From NCBI GenBank assembly GCA_016178785.1, contig JACOSO010000017.1, forward strand, positions 1 through 64,000: DNA of 64,000 bases. Reading direction: 5' to 3'. The translations under genes were made by a program, and so were the position numbers. Below the pieces are notes generated by a model. That model had not been told where the DNA came from. It searched no databases and worked only from the letters and a program-made list of their open reading frames with translations. Below, piece after piece: positions 16,083 through 24,855 of the stretch (the first letter of the stretch is position 1; each line of letters begins with the position of its first letter). The stretch comes from Bacteroidota bacterium. GTDB lineage: Bacteria; Bacteroidota; Bacteroidia; Cytophagales; Cyclobacteriaceae.

Positions 16083-16661
16083 TTATTGCCCGACAATTAT
16101 AAATTCATTCCAAGTGATGATTAATGTGACCACCGTAATGACCATGAAAACGGTAGCCACTGATTTGTGCATTATTTCGCTGGAGTTTCCCCGAATTATG
16201 ATAAAACTTAGCATTAATAATACAGCAATCTGCACCACCTGATCTTGAATGCGATATCCTCCTATAAAAACGTTATCGATAATACCAAGCACATCTAGTG
16301 TGACTGTGAAAAAATAGATTCGCTTGTAGTTGCCATAGTAGAAGTCCTTGAGGTCAACGAATTTCCCGCGCCAGCTTATCGGAAATAAAATACGAGTAAG
16401 AATGTAGAGGTTGACTGGATATAAAATCACAAAAAGAAAAGTAGGCAAGCGCCAGTATGTGTTCACCCTCATTTCGTAGGTCACCCACCACTCCTGAATG
16501 TGAACAATGAAAATGATAGCAATCATAATCAGGTGAGGCCAATACATTCTAACTTTCCCCCAACGCTGAATCATATCTGCTACACCAGACACAATTTGGG
16601 TAATACCCATACCTAAGATTATTGATACAAGTACAATTACATATTCAAATGGTGAGATCAT
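16083..16661 (-). CDS. Multi-pass membrane protein of unknown function
   Basis: A 192-residue hydrophobic protein with about five or six predicted membrane segments. It starts with FEYVIVLVSIILGMGITQIVSG, and tryptophan/tyrosine-rich segments follow (HIQEWWVTYEMRVNTYWRLP). It has no soluble domain or known motif. It is probably co-transcribed with the downstream YHS gene (27 bases apart), which could tie it to the same exported process. Confidence 0.68.
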   Translation of the reverse strand: MISPFEYVIVLVSIILGMGITQIVSGVADMIQRWGKVRMYWPHLIMIAIIFIVHIQEWWVTYEMRVNTYWRLPTFLFVILYPVNLYILTRILFPISWRGKFVDLKDFYYGNYKRIYFFTVTLDVLGIIDNVFIGGYRIQDQVVQIAVLLMLSFIIIRGNSSEIMHKSVATVFMVITVVTLIITWNEFIIVGQ

Positions 16662-16901
16662 TCAATTGATTTCTCCCAAAAACTCCATTGTCGGTCTGTT
16701 TGTTGTCTCCAGTGAAGTGGTTTGTCGGGGGGCTGACGAAATTTTCTGTGCTATGAGGTTTAGATGCTCTGCACCGATGTTTTCTCTTTCATCAGTGTCG
16801 TTCATTTGACAAAACTATAGCGCACGTTTTCTGCCTCTGGCAAGTTGGCTGACAAACTGTCTAAAGCACGTTGCGTTTCTTTGGATCAAAATCAAGAAAC
16901 T

Positions 16902-17807
16902 ATGTGCAAGCTTTTTATGACTCTTTCTTTCTTCACGCTGTTTGCCTCTTTGTATGGACAGAAGACCCTCCTCAACTTGGATGACAAGGGCGTTATCATC
17001 GATGGTTATGATGCGATAGCCTACTTCACTGAAGGCAAACCTGTGCAAGGCCAGCCAGAATTCCAATCGAGGTACAACGGATCAGTTTATTACTTCACTT
17101 CCAATGAACACAAAAATCTTTTTGATGCTGATCCTAAAAAATATGAAGTGCAGTTTGGAGGATTCTGCGCGTATGCGGTATCGCAAGGACACGTATCACC
17201 CATTAATCCCAATTTTTGTTATGTGCAAAAAGATGACAAAGGCATTGGTCGATTGATTTGTCAACACAATCAAAAGGCCAATGACCTCTGGAATAAAAAT
17301 GCAAATGGCCTGCTAATTGACGCTTACAAGAACTGGCCGGCTGTGGAAAGGAACGGGGGCAAGCAAATTCCCCTTAAAGGAGTAGAGCATTTCTATATTA
17401 ATCTGGATGGCGATGGGCTTGCCAATCAAGGATACGATGTCGTTGCTTACCACATCGATAACAAGGCATTGAAAGGTGATGCGAAGTTTACCGAATGGTT
17501 TCATGGGGCAAAATACATTTTTACCTCCCGTGAACACCAGGAGCTCTTCCGCGATAATCCAAAAAAATATCTTCCGCAGTATGGCGGCTTCTGTGCCTAT
17601 GCTATGAGCTTAGGCAAAGTTCGCCCGGTAAACCCTGAGATATTTTCTCTTGAAGATGGTCGCCTGATGTTGCAACACACCAAGAATGCTTACGATCTGT
17701 TCTACAAAGATGTAAAAGGCAACATTGTAAAAGCTGACAACAAATGGCCGGGCGTTGAACAAAAGAAAGCTGGCCACAAAGTGAAATTTGATAAACCAGC
17801 GAAATAA
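16902..17807 (+). CDS. Exported protein with two YHS domains
   Basis: From the ATG at 16902 the protein has 301 residues and a signal peptide (CKLFMTLSFFTLFASLYGQ); an upstream in-frame ATG at 16845 adds 19 charged residues that would spoil the signal, so I reject it. Two YHS units follow: unit one has DGYDAIAYFTEGKPVQG and GGFCAYAVS, unit two has QGYDVVAYH and GGFCAYAMS. Unit one is closest to the single-domain YHS protein at 14971, suggesting duplication and fusion. Each unit keeps its cysteine. Function is unknown. Confidence 0.84.
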   Translation: MCKLFMTLSFFTLFASLYGQKTLLNLDDKGVIIDGYDAIAYFTEGKPVQGQPEFQSRYNGSVYYFTSNEHKNLFDADPKKYEVQFGGFCAYAVSQGHVSPINPNFCYVQKDDKGIGRLICQHNQKANDLWNKNANGLLIDAYKNWPAVERNGGKQIPLKGVEHFYINLDGDGLANQGYDVVAYHIDNKALKGDAKFTEWFHGAKYIFTSREHQELFRDNPKKYLPQYGGFCAYAMSLGKVRPVNPEIFSLEDGRLMLQHTKNAYDLFYKDVKGNIVKADNKWPGVEQKKAGHKVKFDKPAK

Positions 17808-17810
17808 AAT

Positions 17811-17880
17811 AGTAGGCAGTTAGCAGTAAGCAGTTGGCAGTCTGAACCCTGCCTACTGCGCCCTGCCTACGGCCGACTTT
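17811..17880. repeat. Iterated-word inverted repeat island (GGCAGT/ACTGCC family)
   Basis: The left arm is GTAGGCAGTTAGCAGTAAGC, the right arm is CTGCCTACTGCGCCCTGCC and continues to GGCCGACTTT. It fills the gap between the two-domain YHS gene and the HbpS-like gene. Confidence 0.62.
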
Positions 17881-17894
17881 AAACTAAACTATCT

Positions 17895-18365
17895 ATGAAA
17901 AAAATAATATTCCTTTTACTACTAAGTTCATGCATCTCCGCTCATGCTCAGACTGCATCGAACAAAACAATCACACTTGAGGCCGCAAAAAAAATTATAG
18001 CTGAAGCGCGCAAATATGGTGCAAGTGTAAACGCTCCCCATGGCGGGCCTTCGATCGCTGTTGTTGATCGTGGTGGAAATTTAATTTTGGTAGAAAGACC
18101 TGAAACAACTTTTGCTGGTTCTGCGATGGTGGCATACGAAAAGGCACACACTGCAGTAATGTTTGAGCAGCCTACACAAAATATGGAAAATGCAATCAAA
18201 GGTGGCCGCACTCCGCTGATCACAGTCGGATATGTAATGCTTGAAGGTGGAGTGCCAATTATTGTAAATGGTGAAATCGTTGGTGCCATAGGTGTGAGTG
18301 GCGCAGCGAATTCTGCGCAAGATGTAGAGATAGCAATTGCAGGTTCTAAGACAAAAATAGATTAG
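17895..18365 (+). CDS. Exported GlcG/HbpS-like protein (DUF336)
   Basis: A 156-residue protein. The signal peptide KKIIFLLLLSSCISAHAQ is followed by a compact domain with ITLEAAKKIIAEARKYGA, SIAVVDRGGNLILVERPE, TPLITVGYVMLEGGVPIIVN and GAIGVSGA, the typical order for GlcG/HbpS. Some members bind haem or small ligands outside the membrane; here that is only a family-based guess. Its stop is 2 bases from the start of the lactonase-like gene, so they are one transcription unit. Confidence 0.88.
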   Translation: MKKIIFLLLLSSCISAHAQTASNKTITLEAAKKIIAEARKYGASVNAPHGGPSIAVVDRGGNLILVERPETTFAGSAMVAYEKAHTAVMFEQPTQNMENAIKGGRTPLITVGYVMLEGGVPIIVNGEIVGAIGVSGAANSAQDVEIAIAGSKTKID

Positions 18366-18367
18366 CC

Positions 18368-20038
18368 ATGGAGAATTTAGGGTTGTTTGGATTCAGGCTA
18401 ATCGGGAAGTTCCGCGTTACTGCGGGCTTCCTTCTATTTTGCGTCATCGCAAATGCACAAGAGTCAGTTGAGTTATCGATCGGCAAACCTGATGCGATCG
18501 TCAATCTGAAAACGAAAGAAGGTTCTACCCTTGTAAAAGGTGAATGGCGATATAGCGATGTACAGATTGTTGAAAAAGATTTTAAGACACCTGGCTCTTC
18601 TGAGGAGGACAAACTTGCGCTTTATCCTACTGGTAAGGCAATCAAGACGCATGATATTTTTCCTAAAGCAGGAGCAAAAGATTTTGATGATAGCAAATGG
18701 GAGAAACTTGATCCGACTTCATTGGAGATGAGAAGAGGAACCGGACTATTGTCTTTCAATTGGTATCGAATTAATGTAACGGTTCCGCAGAAGGTTGGGA
18801 ATTTTTCTACGGAAGGATCGACTTTGGTTTTTGAAATTGTGATGGATGATTATGCAGAAATTTTAGTTGATGGAAAACTTTCAAAATCTTATGGACAGTC
18901 GGGTGGAGGTGTAGCGAAAGGATGGAATGGAAGAAATCGTGTAACACTAACGACCAATGCAAAGCCTGGACAATCAATTCAACTGGCAATACTTGGAACG
19001 AATGCACCTATTGCTGATCTCCCCGAAAACTATATCTGGGTGCGCTCAGCTACATTAGATTTTTATAAATCGTTTCCTAAAAATCCTGAGTGGCAAAATG
19101 TAGGTGAAGTGGTGAAGATTGACCCTTCATTAGAGAAAATTATTTCTCCTGGGGCAAAGCTTGAGAAATTGGCAACCGGGTTTCAATTCACAGAGGGCCC
19201 CGCGTGGCATCCTGATGGATTTCTGGTTTTCTCTGATCCAAATACGAACGTGATCTATTCTTATAAACCCGAAAACGGAAATGTTGAGATATATCGCACC
19301 AAGAGTGGATATGCCGGAATCAACATTGGAGAATATCATCAGGCCGGTTCGAACGGATTGACTTTCGATAAGGAAGGAAGATTGATTGTTTGCCAGCACG
19401 GTGAGCGAAGAGTGGTTCGCATTGAAAAGAAAGGACCCGTAACTGTGCTTGCCGATAATTATGAAGGGAAAAGATTAAATAGCCCAAATGACCTGGTTCT
19501 TCGTTCAGATGGTACGTTGTTCTTCACTGATCCTCCATATGGTTTACCAAAAGCGTTTTCGGATAATAGGAAAGAAACTCCGCATTCAGGCGTGTATGCG
19601 GTGATCAATGACAAGGTAAAATTATTGACGACCGATCTGAAAGGTCCGAATGGCATTGCATTCTCGCCAGACGAAAAATATTTGTATGTGAGCAACTGGG
19701 ATATCACAGATATTCACAATACCAAAGTGATCATGCGCTATGAAGTTGCAAAAGATGGATCATTGAACAAGGGCAAAGTTTTCTTTGACATGAACAGAAC
19801 GGATGGTGAAGATGCGCTCGATGGCTTGAAAGTAGACACTGATGGAAATGTTTTTTGCTCTGGCCCCGATGGTATTTGGGTTATTTCTTCTGATGGGAAA
19901 TACCTGGGACGAATCAAAACTCCTGAACATGCTGCGAACATGGCTTGGGGCGATAACGGTTACTCTTTATATATCGCAGCGAGCTCGGGCATCTACAAAA
20001 TCAAATTAAATACAAAGGGCATCTTAGCGGGGCAATGA
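18368..20038 (+). CDS. Exported SMP-30/gluconolactonase-like beta-propeller protein with N-terminal sandwich domain
   Basis: A 556-residue protein with an N-terminal export signal (core VTAGFLLFCVIANAQ). Residues about 60-230 look like a beta-sandwich ligand-binding domain. Residues about 245-556 form an SMP-30/LRE six-bladed propeller: FTEGPAWHPDGFLVFSDP, GSNGLTFDKEGRLIVCQHGE, LNSPNDLVLRSDGTLFFTDP and GPNGIAFSPDEKYLYVSNWD, whose Glu, Asn and Asp residues are the usual metal ligands. Family members open sugar lactones. With a GMC oxidoreductase upstream, oxidation of a sugar to a lactone followed by hydrolysis is a reasonable but unproven pathway. Confidence 0.87.
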   Translation: MENLGLFGFRLIGKFRVTAGFLLFCVIANAQESVELSIGKPDAIVNLKTKEGSTLVKGEWRYSDVQIVEKDFKTPGSSEEDKLALYPTGKAIKTHDIFPKAGAKDFDDSKWEKLDPTSLEMRRGTGLLSFNWYRINVTVPQKVGNFSTEGSTLVFEIVMDDYAEILVDGKLSKSYGQSGGGVAKGWNGRNRVTLTTNAKPGQSIQLAILGTNAPIADLPENYIWVRSATLDFYKSFPKNPEWQNVGEVVKIDPSLEKIISPGAKLEKLATGFQFTEGPAWHPDGFLVFSDPNTNVIYSYKPENGNVEIYRTKSGYAGINIGEYHQAGSNGLTFDKEGRLIVCQHGERRVVRIEKKGPVTVLADNYEGKRLNSPNDLVLRSDGTLFFTDPPYGLPKAFSDNRKETPHSGVYAVINDKVKLLTTDLKGPNGIAFSPDEKYLYVSNWDITDIHNTKVIMRYEVAKDGSLNKGKVFFDMNRTDGEDALDGLKVDTDGNVFCSGPDGIWVISSDGKYLGRIKTPEHAANMAWGDNGYSLYIAASSGIYKIKLNTKGILAGQ

Positions 20039-20058
20039 TTTAAGTTAGTCGGAGTTTA

Positions 20059-20089
20059 GGCTGGCCGGTAATTCGGTCGGCCTTTTTTT
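20059..20089 (+). terminator. Rho-independent terminator
   Basis: A nine-pair stem (GGCTGGCCG with CGGTCGGCC, two G-U pairs) and a six-base loop, followed by seven T. It lies 21 bases after the lactonase-like gene. The final T run overlaps the stop codon of the converging GAF gene. Confidence 0.85.
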
Positions 20090-20711
20090 ATGGACGCAAT
20101 TGTTCAACTTTTTCGTGCAGCGCCTTAAGTCTGGCGTTGAGATCTAAAACGGCTTTTCCTTGTTTTACTTGCAACCGAAATTCAACTTCTGCCATGGTGA
20201 GTTTAGCCAGGTCTTTTAATGCCTGCTCTTCTTCATTTGAATATTCTCTATACACTCGATCTACAACTGCTAATATTCCTATTGCATAGCCATCACTGGT
20301 AAACATTGGAGCACCTGCATAGAATTTATATCCTGCACCCGAAAGCTTTTCTTTATCGGCAAGCACACATGGGTCAGCCAACTCATATCTGAAGGTTGTT
20401 ACTTCACTGTTGAGTATAGCCAAAGAACATGGGCTTTTCTTTCTGTCAACTGAAAGGCCCGTCTTGTCAACACCGACAGCTTGTTTATAAAATACGTGAT
20501 CGGTATCTACAAAAGACATGAGTGCAATTGGCGTACGGAAGGTGAGCGCGGCTAATTCAGTAATGGTACTAAAAATTTCTTCCGAGGGTGATCCTAAAAT
20601 TTCCAATCGATGCAAGGCTTTTGCGCGCTCCCCATCGTTTGCGGCCTTTGCAGTAGGGTTCAATGGTTCTTGTTCCGGTCTTGCGCTTCGTACTATTTTG
20701 AGATAACTCAT
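20088..20711 (-). CDS. GAF-domain protein
   Basis: A 207-residue protein that is nearly all one GAF domain (about 25-190): LEILGSPSEEIFSTITELA, then ALMSFVDTDHVFYKQAVGV, SPCSLAIL and YKFYAGAPMFTSDGYAIGILAVVD. It ends in a short coiled coil. There is no output domain, so it would act by protein contact or as a ligand-binding module. The N-terminal half of the kinase at 23541-24836 carries a close relative of this GAF domain (same pre-GAF motif, same CS pair, same FYAGAP), so the two probably arose by duplication and may sense the same kind of signal. Confidence 0.82.
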   Translation of the reverse strand: MSYLKIVRSARPEQEPLNPTAKAANDGERAKALHRLEILGSPSEEIFSTITELAALTFRTPIALMSFVDTDHVFYKQAVGVDKTGLSVDRKKSPCSLAILNSEVTTFRYELADPCVLADKEKLSGAGYKFYAGAPMFTSDGYAIGILAVVDRVYREYSNEEEQALKDLAKLTMAEVEFRLQVKQGKAVLDLNARLKALHEKVEQLRP

Positions 20712-20813
20712 AACTAAAACTAAGTTCGTAATTATTTAATCAATTGAAGTCATCCACATGACGTTATTAGAAAAAAGAAAGCTCTATTTAGCTGTAGTTT
20801 AAATTTCCCTAAT

Positions 20814-21746
20814 ATGAAATCAGTAAACGTTGCGATTGGTCAATACGGTTCTATTCACCTGGACTTAGAATTAAGCTTGCTGAAACTTGAAAAGATCGTA
20901 AATGAAGCTGCCGATCGAAAAGTAGATTTTTTGGCTATGGGTGAAACATGGCTATCCGGTTATCCCGCCTGGCTGGATCATTGCCCCGATATTGGTCGAT
21001 GGGATTATGAGCCTATGAAGAAAGTGTACTTAAGATTATACGAAAGCAGTATCACGATCCCGGGTAAGGAATTTAATGTTATTGCAAGCCTCGCTAAGAA
21101 ATATTCAATGACAATTGCGATAGGCGTTAATGAAAAGGTAAACGATGGAATGGGCAATGGTACAATTTATAACTCTTCGCTATTAATCAATGATTCGGGC
21201 GAACTACTTAATCATCATCGCAAGCTGATGCCCACATTCACGGAGAAATTATTATATGGCCAAGGGGACGCAGTGGGACTTATTTCTAGCAACACGCCTT
21301 TTGGGAGAGTGGGAGGGAGCATTTGTTGGGAGCATTGGATGCCACTCTGTAGGCAAGCGCTTCATGATTCGGGAGAACACATTCATGTTTCCTTGTGGCC
21401 AACTGTGAATGAAATGCATCAGGTAGCGAGCAGAAGTTATGCTTTTGAAGGGCGCTGTTTTGTTTTGGCCGCAGGTCAAATCCTTTCAGCAAAAGATTTT
21501 CCAAATGAGCTCGTGCTGCCAGATTATTTAGTGAAGGACCCAAGTCAATTAGTATTACGAGGAGGTAGTTGCGTCATCGGGCCTGATGGGAATTTCCTAG
21601 TGCAACCTGTTTTTGACAAGGAACAATTAATTACCATTGAACTTGATCTTGACTCTGTTTATAAAGAACGAATGACTTTGGATACTTCAGGACATTATCA
21701 GCGAAGAGACATATTCGATTTTGAAATAAACCGAAAAAGATATTGA
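20814..21746 (+). CDS. Nitrilase-type carbon-nitrogen hydrolase
   Basis: A 310-residue protein with the full Glu-Lys-Cys triad: Glu about 44 in MGETWLSGYP, Lys about 137 in HHRKLMPT, and Cys about 171 in GGSICWEHWMP. The CWE-type nucleophile region matches nitrilases and aliphatic amidases rather than NAD synthetase amidase domains. There is no export signal. The start fits, with an A+T-rich leader directly before the ATG. The natural substrate (nitrile, cyanide-derived or amide) cannot be told. It converges on the YceI gene and shows no operon partner. Confidence 0.9.
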   Translation: MKSVNVAIGQYGSIHLDLELSLLKLEKIVNEAADRKVDFLAMGETWLSGYPAWLDHCPDIGRWDYEPMKKVYLRLYESSITIPGKEFNVIASLAKKYSMTIAIGVNEKVNDGMGNGTIYNSSLLINDSGELLNHHRKLMPTFTEKLLYGQGDAVGLISSNTPFGRVGGSICWEHWMPLCRQALHDSGEHIHVSLWPTVNEMHQVASRSYAFEGRCFVLAAGQILSAKDFPNELVLPDYLVKDPSQLVLRGGSCVIGPDGNFLVQPVFDKEQLITIELDLDSVYKERMTLDTSGHYQRRDIFDFEINRKRY

Positions 21747-22310
21747 TTAAAGACCTTTCCGTTCTTCTAACCGAACATCTAAAAATACACTTACATGATC
21801 AGCCATACCCAAGCTGTTACCGCCAACTCCATACTCCTGACGATTAATGGTGAACTGGCCAGTAAAGAGAAAGTCGCCATCTTTTGTGACTACTTTGAAT
21901 GGAAATGAAATTTCTCGTTTTGTTTTCTTTATCGTCAGCGTCCCGGAGATTTTGAAAATTCCATCCTCGTTGGTTTGAGAGATTTTAGTCGATTTAAAAT
22001 TGATCAAAGGAAATTGTTGAACATCAAAGTAATCTTCCTTTCGAAGATGCTTATCGCGTAAAGCAATTCCTGTATTTATTGATGCAGCATCGATTGAAAT
22101 ATCAAAGAAACTATTTGCAACATTGGTCGAGTCCCATTTGATTTTTCCGCTAAGGCCTCCAAAACTACCATCCACAGTTAAACCAAAATTCTTGATTTTG
22201 AATTTAACCGATTCTTTCCTGTCAACAGGAGTTAGGTTTTGTACTTGTCCAGCAACACTGATCGACAACAGAAGAAGTACCCAAACATAGACCAGAGCTA
22301 ATTTTTTCAT
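21747..22310 (-). CDS. YceI family exported lipid-binding-like protein
   Basis: A 187-residue protein with signal peptide KKLALVYVWVLLLLSISVAG and the YceI lipocalin-like fold: VKFKIKNFGLTVDGSFGGL, FFDISIDAASINTG, RDKHLRKEDYFDVQQFPLI and FPFKVVTKDGDFLFTGQFTINRQEYGVG. Relatives bind isoprenoids such as quinone precursors in the periplasm. It is the last gene of a long minus-strand run that includes a membrane Rieske/ferric-reductase module, which would fit a quinone link (inference). Confidence 0.9.
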   Translation of the reverse strand: MKKLALVYVWVLLLLSISVAGQVQNLTPVDRKESVKFKIKNFGLTVDGSFGGLSGKIKWDSTNVANSFFDISIDAASINTGIALRDKHLRKEDYFDVQQFPLINFKSTKISQTNEDGIFKISGTLTIKKTKREISFPFKVVTKDGDFLFTGQFTINRQEYGVGGNSLGMADHVSVFLDVRLEERKGL

Positions 22311-22355
22311 TTGGCTATAAGCTTGAATGATTTTTGTTTGTCATTTGATGACTTG

Positions 22356-23534
22356 TTACTGATTGGCTGCAGCTAACAAGCGCGAAGGATCATGAGGATT
22401 TTGAGTTTTAAGTTGGCGTGGCAATCGAATCACGAACTCTGCGCCCTTACCTAATTCGCTATTCACAGAGATTTCTCCTTTTAATCGCTCTACTAAGCCT
22501 TTAACAATGGCAAGGCCAAGTCCGGTAGAAGGTTCACCGGAAGTGGGCCGCGCACTGAGCTTTTGAAATTTGCGAAATAATTTCTGTTGGTCTGCCTTGC
22601 TTATTCCGGGGCCTTGATCTTGCACGCAAATGTAAACCGCCTGGTCAACACTTAAGATTCGAACAAATATAATTGCACCAGGCAGCGAGAATTTAAGGGC
22701 ATTTGAAATCAGATTATCGATTACTCGTCTGAGTGCAAGAGCATCAGTAGTAATCTCTAAACCTTTTTCAACGCGACAGAAAATTGGAATATTTTTCCTC
22801 TGCGATTGCTCCTTAAAATATTTGTTGATGTGATCATTGATGAAAACTCCGAGGTCAACGGTAGTTGGCTCAGGTCTTTCTTCATCGATCGTGTTAGCTT
22901 GAAGGATGTCTTTAATCAGATGTAATCCATCCTCATTGATTTGTGTAAGCAACTTTACCAGGCCAAGTTGCTCTTCACTTAGTGGAGTCGACTGAAGAAT
23001 GATAGACAATCCTTTTGTTCTGTTTAATGGTGCACGCAGATCGTGGGCTACAATGCTTATTAGGCTATCTTTTTCGCGATTCAATTCTGATAGTTGCTTG
23101 TTATGACCTTCGAGAAAGTCATTTTGAAATTGCAACTGCTCTCGTTGAGATCTTATTTCTTCGTTTTGCGCTTGTATCTCTTCATTCTGTGCCTGTATCT
23201 CTTTATTCTGCTCATGGAGCAGGAGATTTTTTATTCTTATGTTTTTGTTGGAAAAATAGAGAACAAGAGTGATCACGCTTCCCAATATGGAAATGATCAC
23301 TCCAGAAATAATGATTGTTTTTTGAAGACGAGCCTTGCTCTCCGCCATCATCAAATCCATTTTTAGTTTTTCATTTTCTTTTAAGGTTCGCTCAATAACA
23401 ATTACATTCTTTAAACTATCTGCTAACCTGTTTTGTGATTGAATTCCAATGAAAGGAATGGAGATTAATGCAACAATAATAAGATATAAGCCAAACTTCT
23501 TACTTCGATTCCATATGTGTTCAAGTGTTGTCAT
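22356..23534 (-). CDS. Membrane sensor histidine kinase with long coiled coil
   Basis: A 392-residue kinase. Two membrane helices (about 15-33 and 72-94) enclose a short outer segment of about 40 residues. A coiled coil, about 100-145, contains repeated heptads (QAQNEEI twice, then SQREQLQ). HisKA follows with phospho-acceptor SIVAHDLRAPLNRTKG (about 162), then HATPase motifs DNLISNALKFS, QGPGISKADQQKLFRKF and GLGLAIVKGLVE. The start lies 6 bases after another kinase gene, so both are co-transcribed. No response regulator gene adjoins them. Confidence 0.9.
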   Translation of the reverse strand: MTTLEHIWNRSKKFGLYLIIVALISIPFIGIQSQNRLADSLKNVIVIERTLKENEKLKMDLMMAESKARLQKTIIISGVIISILGSVITLVLYFSNKNIRIKNLLLHEQNKEIQAQNEEIQAQNEEIRSQREQLQFQNDFLEGHNKQLSELNREKDSLISIVAHDLRAPLNRTKGLSIILQSTPLSEEQLGLVKLLTQINEDGLHLIKDILQANTIDEERPEPTTVDLGVFINDHINKYFKEQSQRKNIPIFCRVEKGLEITTDALALRRVIDNLISNALKFSLPGAIIFVRILSVDQAVYICVQDQGPGISKADQQKLFRKFQKLSARPTSGEPSTGLGLAIVKGLVERLKGEISVNSELGKGAEFVIRLPRQLKTQNPHDPSRLLAAANQ

Positions 23535-23540
23535 TGCTCT

Positions 23541-24836
23541 TTATGACTCAGGAACCATTACGGTAAATTCAGTGCTTTCACCGGACTCACTTTTTAGTTT
23601 GATATTGCCTTTCATCTTTTCGATGAGTCTGCTGACGATGTATAAGCCCATCCCTGAGCGTGCTGAATTATTTCCCCTAAAAAAGAGATCGAAAACTTTA
23701 TCTTGATATTCCCGTGGGATTCCCTCACCGTTGTCTTTGATTTTAATGATTGCATATCGATCAGACATGCTCGATTCGATTCTTATCTCGGGATCACGAC
23801 CTGGAATAAGTTTATGAAATCGAATAGCATTTTCGATAATGTTGGTAAGTACCAATTGCAGGTACTGACGGTTTGCAAAAAGCCGTACGTCATTAATTTC
23901 TATTTTTACTGAAATCAGTTTATTGTCGATTTCTCTTCTGAAATACAGAATGATCTCATCAATTATTTTCAGCAATTCCTTTCTTCCTAAAACATGTCTG
24001 TGAAAATCTGAACTGTCATTTTCGCGAATGAGTGAATAGATGACCGCTAACTTGCTCAGCGATTCATTCATATTGTTATTTACGAGCGAGAGCTTGTTGA
24101 TGTAATTGATCGCAGCGATGTCGTGAATTTCCTGATGCGCGAGATTGAGAAGGCCTGCCATGGTTGATATGGGCCCTTTAAGATCATGCGATGCGCGATA
24201 CAAAAAATTATCCAGCTCTTGCTGTGACTTTCTCAGTTCATTAGAAGTCGAATGAAGACTGCTCTGATGTTCTGACACCTGTTTACTTAACTCATTGATT
24301 TCGCTAAGGGAATATTTTCGCAGGGTCAGTTTGTCAGCTACAACTTTGGCAAGATTGGCCAGCACTTGTTCATCACGAAACGAAAATTCTCTGGGATTGG
24401 TATCGGCTATGGCAAGTGCTCCAATGTTTTCGCCTGCATCGTCTTTGATGGGCGCACCGGCATAAAAACGTAAGCCCATTTTATTAATGAGATCGGGGTT
24501 AATGAGATGGCACGGCTCTTTTTGCAGGTCGCTGTAGACAGAAGGTTCATCACTCAAAACCACGATGGAACAAAGCGAACGATTTCGTTTAATACTCGTG
24601 CCACTCATCGTGCCTCCATAGTTCTCTTTGATGAATACGCGCTCAGCATCTACGAATGAAATCAAACCAATAGGCACTCCAAAAATCAATGCTGCAGTTT
24701 CAGCAAGGTTGCGTAGCGATTTTTCCGAAGGCGTATCCAAAATGTGTTGCCTTCTTAGGGCTTGAACTCTTTCGTAGTCGTCCGAGGGAATCAGATTTTT
24801 TGTTTCGTTCGTTACCATCGCCACTTTCGTTGTCAT
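23541..24836 (-). CDS. GAF-domain soluble histidine kinase
   Basis: A 431-residue kinase with no membrane helix. The GAF domain spans about 25-175 (LDTPSEKSLRNLAETAALI, SFVDAERVFIKENYGG, LRFYAGAPIKDDAG), then a linker coiled coil, HisKA with ASHDLKGPISTMAGLLNLAHQ (about 215), and the ATPase with NIIENAIRFHK, DNGEGIPREYQDKVFDLFFRG and SGMGLYIVSRLIEKMKG. GAF residues match the free-standing GAF protein at 20088-20711. It lies between the Rieske module and the second kinase in a tight run, so it may read out the state of that membrane redox module. Confidence 0.9.
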   Translation of the reverse strand: MTTKVAMVTNETKNLIPSDDYERVQALRRQHILDTPSEKSLRNLAETAALIFGVPIGLISFVDAERVFIKENYGGTMSGTSIKRNRSLCSIVVLSDEPSVYSDLQKEPCHLINPDLINKMGLRFYAGAPIKDDAGENIGALAIADTNPREFSFRDEQVLANLAKVVADKLTLRKYSLSEINELSKQVSEHQSSLHSTSNELRKSQQELDNFLYRASHDLKGPISTMAGLLNLAHQEIHDIAAINYINKLSLVNNNMNESLSKLAVIYSLIRENDSSDFHRHVLGRKELLKIIDEIILYFRREIDNKLISVKIEINDVRLFANRQYLQLVLTNIIENAIRFHKLIPGRDPEIRIESSMSDRYAIIKIKDNGEGIPREYQDKVFDLFFRGNNSARSGMGLYIVSRLIEKMKGNIKLKSESGESTEFTVMVPES

Positions 24837-24855
24837 TTCATTAGTGTTTAAATAG

